From a bacterium (GTDB lineage: Bacteria; Elusimicrobiota; Elusimicrobia; Elusimicrobiales; UBA9959): a stretch of 37,828 nucleotides of DNA. The notes under the pieces were generated by a model. It was not told where the DNA came from and did no database searches. It saw only the letters and a list, made by a program, of their open reading frames with translations. Of the stretch, positions 33,733 through 37,828 are shown piece by piece. The stretch is taken from positions 1 to 37,828 of the forward strand of contig JAJZRA010000013.1 in the NCBI GenBank assembly GCA_021847485.1, written 5' to 3'. The position numbers were made by a program, and so were the translations under genes. Numbering within the stretch: position 1 is the first letter of the stretch; every line of letters starts with the position of its first letter.

Positions 33733-36700
33733 CCCCTGCCCCTGCGGCCGGCCACCGGCGCGAAGCGCGGCTGCTGATAGCGCTCTTCGCGCTGTCCTCG
33801 GCCGCCATCATAGGCGGCACCTACGCTTACTACCGCTATTACCGCGCTTCCTTAATAACCGAAAAATCAGACCTGCTCTCTTCCATCGCCGCCACCAAGA
33901 TAGACGAGATAGCGGCCTGGCGCGCCGAGAGGCTGCGCGACACGGCCTCGCTGCTGGACAGCCCGCTGCTCACCCCGGCCCTGGCCCGCTTCGCGGCGGC
34001 GCCCGGCGACAGGGAACTGGCCGGTCTGATAAAGAAGCGCCTCGAAGCCTTCATCCACAATAACCAGTACCGCGGCGCTTACCTGTTGGAGCCCGGGGGG
34101 CGCGTCTACGTTTCAGCGGGCGAGCCGCCGGACACGCTGAAAGACGATCTGCCTGAAACCACGGAGCTTATAGACAGGGCTGCCGCGGCCGGAGCCCCTG
34201 TTATAGGCAAACTGCGGCTGCGCGCGAGGGACGGCAGCCAGACCTTCAAAATAGTCGCCCCGGCCGCGCGCCTGACCTCGGGCAAGCGGCTTTTCCTGCT
34301 GCTCTCCGCCGATCCGCGCGTTTACCTCTACCCGCTGGTGGAGAAATGGCCCACCAACAGCTCCACGGCCGAGACGCTGCTGGTAAGACGCGAGGGGAAC
34401 TACGCGCTCTTCCTCTCCCCGCCGAGGCACCTGAAGGGCGCAGCGCTTAAGCTTAAACTGCCCCTCGCCAACGATCAACTTCCGGCGGCGATGGTACTGG
34501 AAGGCCGGCGCGGCATAGTCACCGGCTACGACTACCGCGGCCGCAAGGTGCTGGCGTACGTCGCCATGATCCCCGGCTCATCCATGGGCATGGTGGCCAA
34601 GGTGGACGAGGCCGAGATCTTCCGGGACCTGCGCCGCTACTCCGTCCTGCTCTTCCTGCTGACGGCCGCTATGCTGGCCGCCGCCGGGGCCGGCACCTAC
34701 CTGCTGATAAGCCGCGGGGAAAGGGAATACGCGCGGAGGCTGCTCTCCGCCCAGGCCGAGAAAGAGAAATACCGCCTGAACTACGAAACGCTGGCCGAAA
34801 AGGCCGGCGACGCGCTGCTCATCGCCGACCTGGCCGACATGCGCGTCCTGGAGGCGAACCCCAAGGCCGCCGAGACCTACGGCTACCCGGCCGGGGAGCT
34901 GCGCGGCCTGCCTATGGAGGCACTGATACCGGAAAGCGGCCGCGCGGCCTTCCGGGAAAGGACCAGCCGGAACGTGGCCGAAGGCAGCCGCCACTACGAG
35001 GCGGTCCATCTCCGCAAGAACGGCGAGACCTTCCCCGCCGAGGTGACCGCGACGATCCTCACAGAGGGCGGGCGCAGGCTGATGTTCAGTATAACCCGCG
35101 ACGTCACCGAACGGCACAGGAGCGAAAAGACCATACGCGAGAACGAGGCCATCTTCTCGGCGTTCCTCAAGCACAGCCCGGTCTACATCTTCTTCAAGGA
35201 CAAGGACCTGCGCGCGCTGCGGCTGAGCGACAATTTCTCCGCCATGCTCGGCATGCCGGCCGAGCGGGCGCTCGGCCGGACGATGGAGCAGCTCTTCCCG
35301 GCGGACCTCGCCCGCACGATGACGGCCGACGACAGGCGCGTCCTCGAAAGCGGCAAGGCCCTCACCGTGAAGGAGACTTTCGGCGGGCGGGTCTACGAGA
35401 GCACCAAGTTCCCGGTCTACCACGAGGGGCGGCCGCTGATGCTCGCCGGCTTCACCGTGGACATAACCGAGCGCGAGAAGGCGGAGGCGGCCCTGCGGGA
35501 GAGCGAGCGCCGCCTCTCCACGCTCATCTCCACGCTGCCCGGCATCGCCTACCGGTGCCGCAACGACGCGGACCGGACCATGGAATTCCTCAGCGAGGGC
35601 TGCCTCGCGCTGACCGGCTACGCCGCGGCGGACTTCGTCGCGGGCCGCAAGCCCGCCTTCAGGGACATAGTGCTGCCCGAGGACAGGCAGGCCCTCGCGG
35701 CGGCCCTCGACAAGGCCGCAAAGGACGGGAGCCAGTACCGGGTCTCCTACCGCATCCGCCACCGCTCCGGCGAACCGCGCACCGTCTGGGAGGCCGGCAG
35801 CCCGGTGCGCGGCGCGGGAGGGGAGACCGAGGCCCTGGAGGGCCTCATCACCGACGTCACCGAGCTGAAACGCGCCGAGGAGCGCATAGGGGTGCAGGAA
35901 GAACTGCTGCGCCTCACCGGCGAAATGGCCAAGGTGGGCGGCTGGGAGTTCGACGCGGAGACCGGCGCCGGCACCTGGTCCGCCGAAGTGGCCCGCATCC
36001 ACGGCCTGGACCCGGCCGATCCTACCAGCATGAGCAGGGGGCTGAGCTTCTATTCCGGCGAGTCCCGGCGCCGGATAGACCAGGCCGTGAAAGAAGCCCT
36101 GGAGCTCGGCAAGCCCTACGAGCTGGAACTGGAGCTGACGGCGGCCGACGGCGTCCGCAAATGGGTGCGGACCATCGGGCGGCCGGTGGTCCGCGGCGGC
36201 AAAACGCTAAAGGTGCACGGCACCTTCCAGGACATCACCGAGAGCAAGCTGGCCGAGCAGAAGCTGCGCAAGAGCGAGAAGGCCCTCAGGGAGGCCCAGC
36301 GGCTCGCCAAGATCGGCAACTGGGATTGGGACGCCCGAGCGGACGTCATCAGCTGGTCTGAGGAATACTACCGCATCTACGGCCTGGACCCGGCCAAACC
36401 GCCGCCGCCCTATGCCGAACACCTGAAAGCCTATACCCCCGAGAGCGCCGCCCGGCTGGACGCCGCGGTGCAGGAGAACCTGCGCAGCGGCAAGCCTTAC
36501 GAGGTGGACCTGGAGCTGACGGACCCCGGGGCTCCCGCGCGCTGGGTCACCGCCCGCAGCGAGACCGTGCGCGACGCCGCCGGCGCCATCGTCGGGCTGC
36601 GCGGCACCGCCCAGGACATCACCGAGCGCAAACTGGCCGAGCGGGAGCGCGAAGCCTACGCCAGGGCGGTCGCCGAGAAGAACAAGGAGCTCGAGGACTT

Positions 36701-37421
36701 CCTCTACATAGCTTCCCACGACCTGCGCGGGCCGATGGTGAACATCCAGGGCTTCTCGCAGAACCTGCAGAAATACTGCGGCGAGATAGCCGCCGGCCTG
36801 CCGCCGGAGGCCGCGGCCGCCAAGCCGCGCCTCGCCGAGGTCCTGAGCACGCGCATGCCGGAGGCCCTGAACTTCCTGCTCGGCAGCGCCGCGCGGCTGG
36901 ACAGCCTCATAAATTCCCTGCTGAAAGTCTCCAGGCTGGGCCGCGCCGAGCTCAACCCCGCGCCGCTGGACATGGACAAGTTCATCTCGGAGCTGACGGG
37001 CGGGATGGATTTCCAGATCAGGGAAGCCGGGGCCGAGGTGAGGACGGGGCCGCTGCCGTGGTGCGTGGCGGACAAGGCGCAGCTGTCCCAGGTCTTCTCC
37101 AACCTGCTCGAGAACGCCCTCAAGTACCGCTCGCCCGGGCGCAAGCCGGTCATAGAGATCTCCGGCGCGCCGGTCCCCGGCGGCTGGGCCGAGTACTCCG
37201 TCGCCGACAACGGCATAGGCCTGTCGGAGGAGGAGGCGGCCGGCAGGATCTGGACGCCTTTCTACCGGGCCCAGCCCCGCGGCGAGATAAAAGGAGAAGG
37301 GCTCGGCCTGACGGCGGCCAAGCGCATAGTGGAGAAGCACGGCGGCGAGATACGCGCCGCCAGGATAGAGGGCGGGGGGGCGCGGTTCACGGTGAAACTG
37401 AAGGCCTGGAGGCCGGCATGA
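33729..37421 (+). CDS. Membrane-bound multi-PAS sensor histidine kinase
   Basis: A 1230-residue protein. Two membrane helices (about 13-35 and 300-322) flank an extracytoplasmic sensor of about 260 residues, possibly Cache-like (the LRLRARDGSQTFKIVAPAAR and SSMGMVAKVDEAEIFRDLRR segments). Five PAS/PAC units follow (about 345-980). HisKA has DFLYIASHDLRGPMVNIQ (His997), the type found next to bacteriophytochrome kinases, and the HATPase keeps SNLLENALKYRS, VADNGIGL and GEGLGLTAAKRIVEKHGGEI. There is no receiver of its own. GTG 33729 overlaps the stop of the hybrid kinase by 4 bp, and the stand-alone receiver gene overlaps its end by 4 bp. Confidence 0.93.
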   Translation: MTPAPAAGHRREARLLIALFALSSAAIIGGTYAYYRYYRASLITEKSDLLSSIAATKIDEIAAWRAERLRDTASLLDSPLLTPALARFAAAPGDRELAGLIKKRLEAFIHNNQYRGAYLLEPGGRVYVSAGEPPDTLKDDLPETTELIDRAAAAGAPVIGKLRLRARDGSQTFKIVAPAARLTSGKRLFLLLSADPRVYLYPLVEKWPTNSSTAETLLVRREGNYALFLSPPRHLKGAALKLKLPLANDQLPAAMVLEGRRGIVTGYDYRGRKVLAYVAMIPGSSMGMVAKVDEAEIFRDLRRYSVLLFLLTAAMLAAAGAGTYLLISRGEREYARRLLSAQAEKEKYRLNYETLAEKAGDALLIADLADMRVLEANPKAAETYGYPAGELRGLPMEALIPESGRAAFRERTSRNVAEGSRHYEAVHLRKNGETFPAEVTATILTEGGRRLMFSITRDVTERHRSEKTIRENEAIFSAFLKHSPVYIFFKDKDLRALRLSDNFSAMLGMPAERALGRTMEQLFPADLARTMTADDRRVLESGKALTVKETFGGRVYESTKFPVYHEGRPLMLAGFTVDITEREKAEAALRESERRLSTLISTLPGIAYRCRNDADRTMEFLSEGCLALTGYAAADFVAGRKPAFRDIVLPEDRQALAAALDKAAKDGSQYRVSYRIRHRSGEPRTVWEAGSPVRGAGGETEALEGLITDVTELKRAEERIGVQEELLRLTGEMAKVGGWEFDAETGAGTWSAEVARIHGLDPADPTSMSRGLSFYSGESRRRIDQAVKEALELGKPYELELELTAADGVRKWVRTIGRPVVRGGKTLKVHGTFQDITESKLAEQKLRKSEKALREAQRLAKIGNWDWDARADVISWSEEYYRIYGLDPAKPPPPYAEHLKAYTPESAARLDAAVQENLRSGKPYEVDLELTDPGAPARWVTARSETVRDAAGAIVGLRGTAQDITERKLAEREREAYARAVAEKNKELEDFLYIASHDLRGPMVNIQGFSQNLQKYCGEIAAGLPPEAAAAKPRLAEVLSTRMPEALNFLLGSAARLDSLINSLLKVSRLGRAELNPAPLDMDKFISELTGGMDFQIREAGAEVRTGPLPWCVADKAQLSQVFSNLLENALKYRSPGRKPVIEISGAPVPGGWAEYSVADNGIGLSEEEAAGRIWTPFYRAQPRGEIKGEGLGLTAAKRIVEKHGGEIRAARIEGGGARFTVKLKAWRPA

Positions 37422-37828
37422 GCGAAGAGAACAACAACGCGCAAGTAACCATAGTCATAGCCGAGGACGACGACGGGCACGCCCGCCTCATCGCCGAGCA
37501 TTTCGAGGACGCAGGCGTCACCAACCCGCTGCTTCGCCTGAAGGACGGCGAGGAAACCCTGAATTTCTTCTTCCGCTCCGGCGCCGGCCCGAAGGCCGAG
37601 CCGGGCAGGCCCTACCTGCTGCTGCTCGACATCAAGATGCCGGGCATCGACGGTATAGAAGTGCTCAGGCGGCTCAAGGCCGACGAGCGCCTGCGGAAGC
37701 TGCCGGTCATCATGCTGACCACCACGGACGACCCGCGCGACGTGGACGCCTGCTACGCGGCCGGGTGCAACAACTACCTGACCAAGCCGGTGGCCTTCGA
37801 CCGGTTCGCCGAGGTCATCAGGCGCCTC
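37418..37828 (+). CDS. Rcp1-like single-domain response regulator (3' truncated by window)
   Basis: The first 137 residues of a receiver: VIAEDDDGHARLI gives the acidic pocket, phospho-acceptor Asp71 is in LLLDIKMPGIDGIEVL, the switch Thr is in VIMLTTTDD and Lys is in YLTKPVAF. The loop before Asp71 is longer than in CheY, as in Rcp1-type partners of phytochrome-like kinases, which suits the HisKA type of the upstream kinase. ATG 37418 overlaps that kinase stop by 4 bp, so they are likely a cognate pair. The end lies beyond the window; an output domain cannot be excluded, but the family is normally receiver-only. Confidence 0.9.
   Translation, partial: MSEENNNAQVTIVIAEDDDGHARLIAEHFEDAGVTNPLLRLKDGEETLNFFFRSGAGPKAEPGRPYLLLLDIKMPGIDGIEVLRRLKADERLRKLPVIMLTTTDDPRDVDACYAAGCNNYLTKPVAFDRFAEVIRRL

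Noticed and set aside
33729-37421. Enrichment of ATA isoleucine codons before codons starting with G
   Set aside because: In a hand count of this gene about two thirds of ATA codons are followed by G, but the sample is small and GNN codons are common in this genome; not strong enough to report.

Overview
The window is a GC-rich, gene-dense chromosomal segment from a Gram-negative (diderm) bacterium. Diderm character follows from a LolA-type lipoprotein carrier, a TolQ/TolR/TonB-type energy-transduction set and a predicted outer-membrane-type exported protein. Promoters look like ordinary sigma-70 sites (several extended -10 boxes), and groESL carries HrcA/CIRCE-type operators. The mixture of Ser/Thr kinases, DUF2723/TPR proteins and very large PAS-rich histidine kinases would suit an uncultivated, high-GC Elusimicrobiota-like or related deep-branching lineage, but that placement is a guess: no rRNA gene is present.

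Layout. 1-6448 (+): end of pnp, accB, a small winged-helix protein, ftsK, lolA, pgsA, pgpA and an exported protein of unknown function, closed by a bidirectional terminator. 6520-9856 (-): a DUF2723 membrane protein behind a TPR lipoprotein, read from a near-consensus promoter whose leader holds a complete intrinsic terminator. 9972-10626 (-): a response regulator with an N-terminal MerR/excisionase-like HTH, divergent from the next block. 10810-18444 (+): a signalling operon of receiver-GGDEF protein, membrane Ser/Thr kinase, CHASE2-Ser/Thr kinase, PP2C phosphatase and twin-FHA protein. 18493-20638 (+): groES-groEL with two CIRCE-like operators.

20710-23112: two small membrane proteins of unknown function (+), a perfect 24-bp inverted repeat, and an MFS transporter (-). 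23208-25274 (+): yggS-type PLP protein, DUF167 protein, mtnA. 25275-25669 is a 395-bp gene-free stretch holding two divergent copies, in opposite orientation, of a roughly 115-125 nt folded unit whose base changes preserve pairing. 25670-26698 (+): GYF-like/coiled-coil protein. 26819-30295 (+): tolQ-tolR-tonB/tolA-like genes, two tandem paralogous small membrane proteins and an SDR epimerase. 30346-30437: tRNA-Ser(GCU). 30517 to the end (+): two giant hybrid/PAS histidine kinases and a stand-alone receiver, cut by the window edge.

How the genes work together. Adjacent genes commonly overlap by 1-8 bp (ATGA/GTGA/TGATG), implying translational coupling. Three signalling systems lie within 28 kb: a Ser/Thr phosphorylation module (writers, eraser, reader) topped by a receiver-GGDEF protein, a divergent receiver-HTH regulator, and a His-Asp cluster. 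The most unusual non-coding content is the inverted folded pair at 25321-25587, the terminator-in-leader at 9768-9819 and the perfect inverted repeat at 21770-21850.
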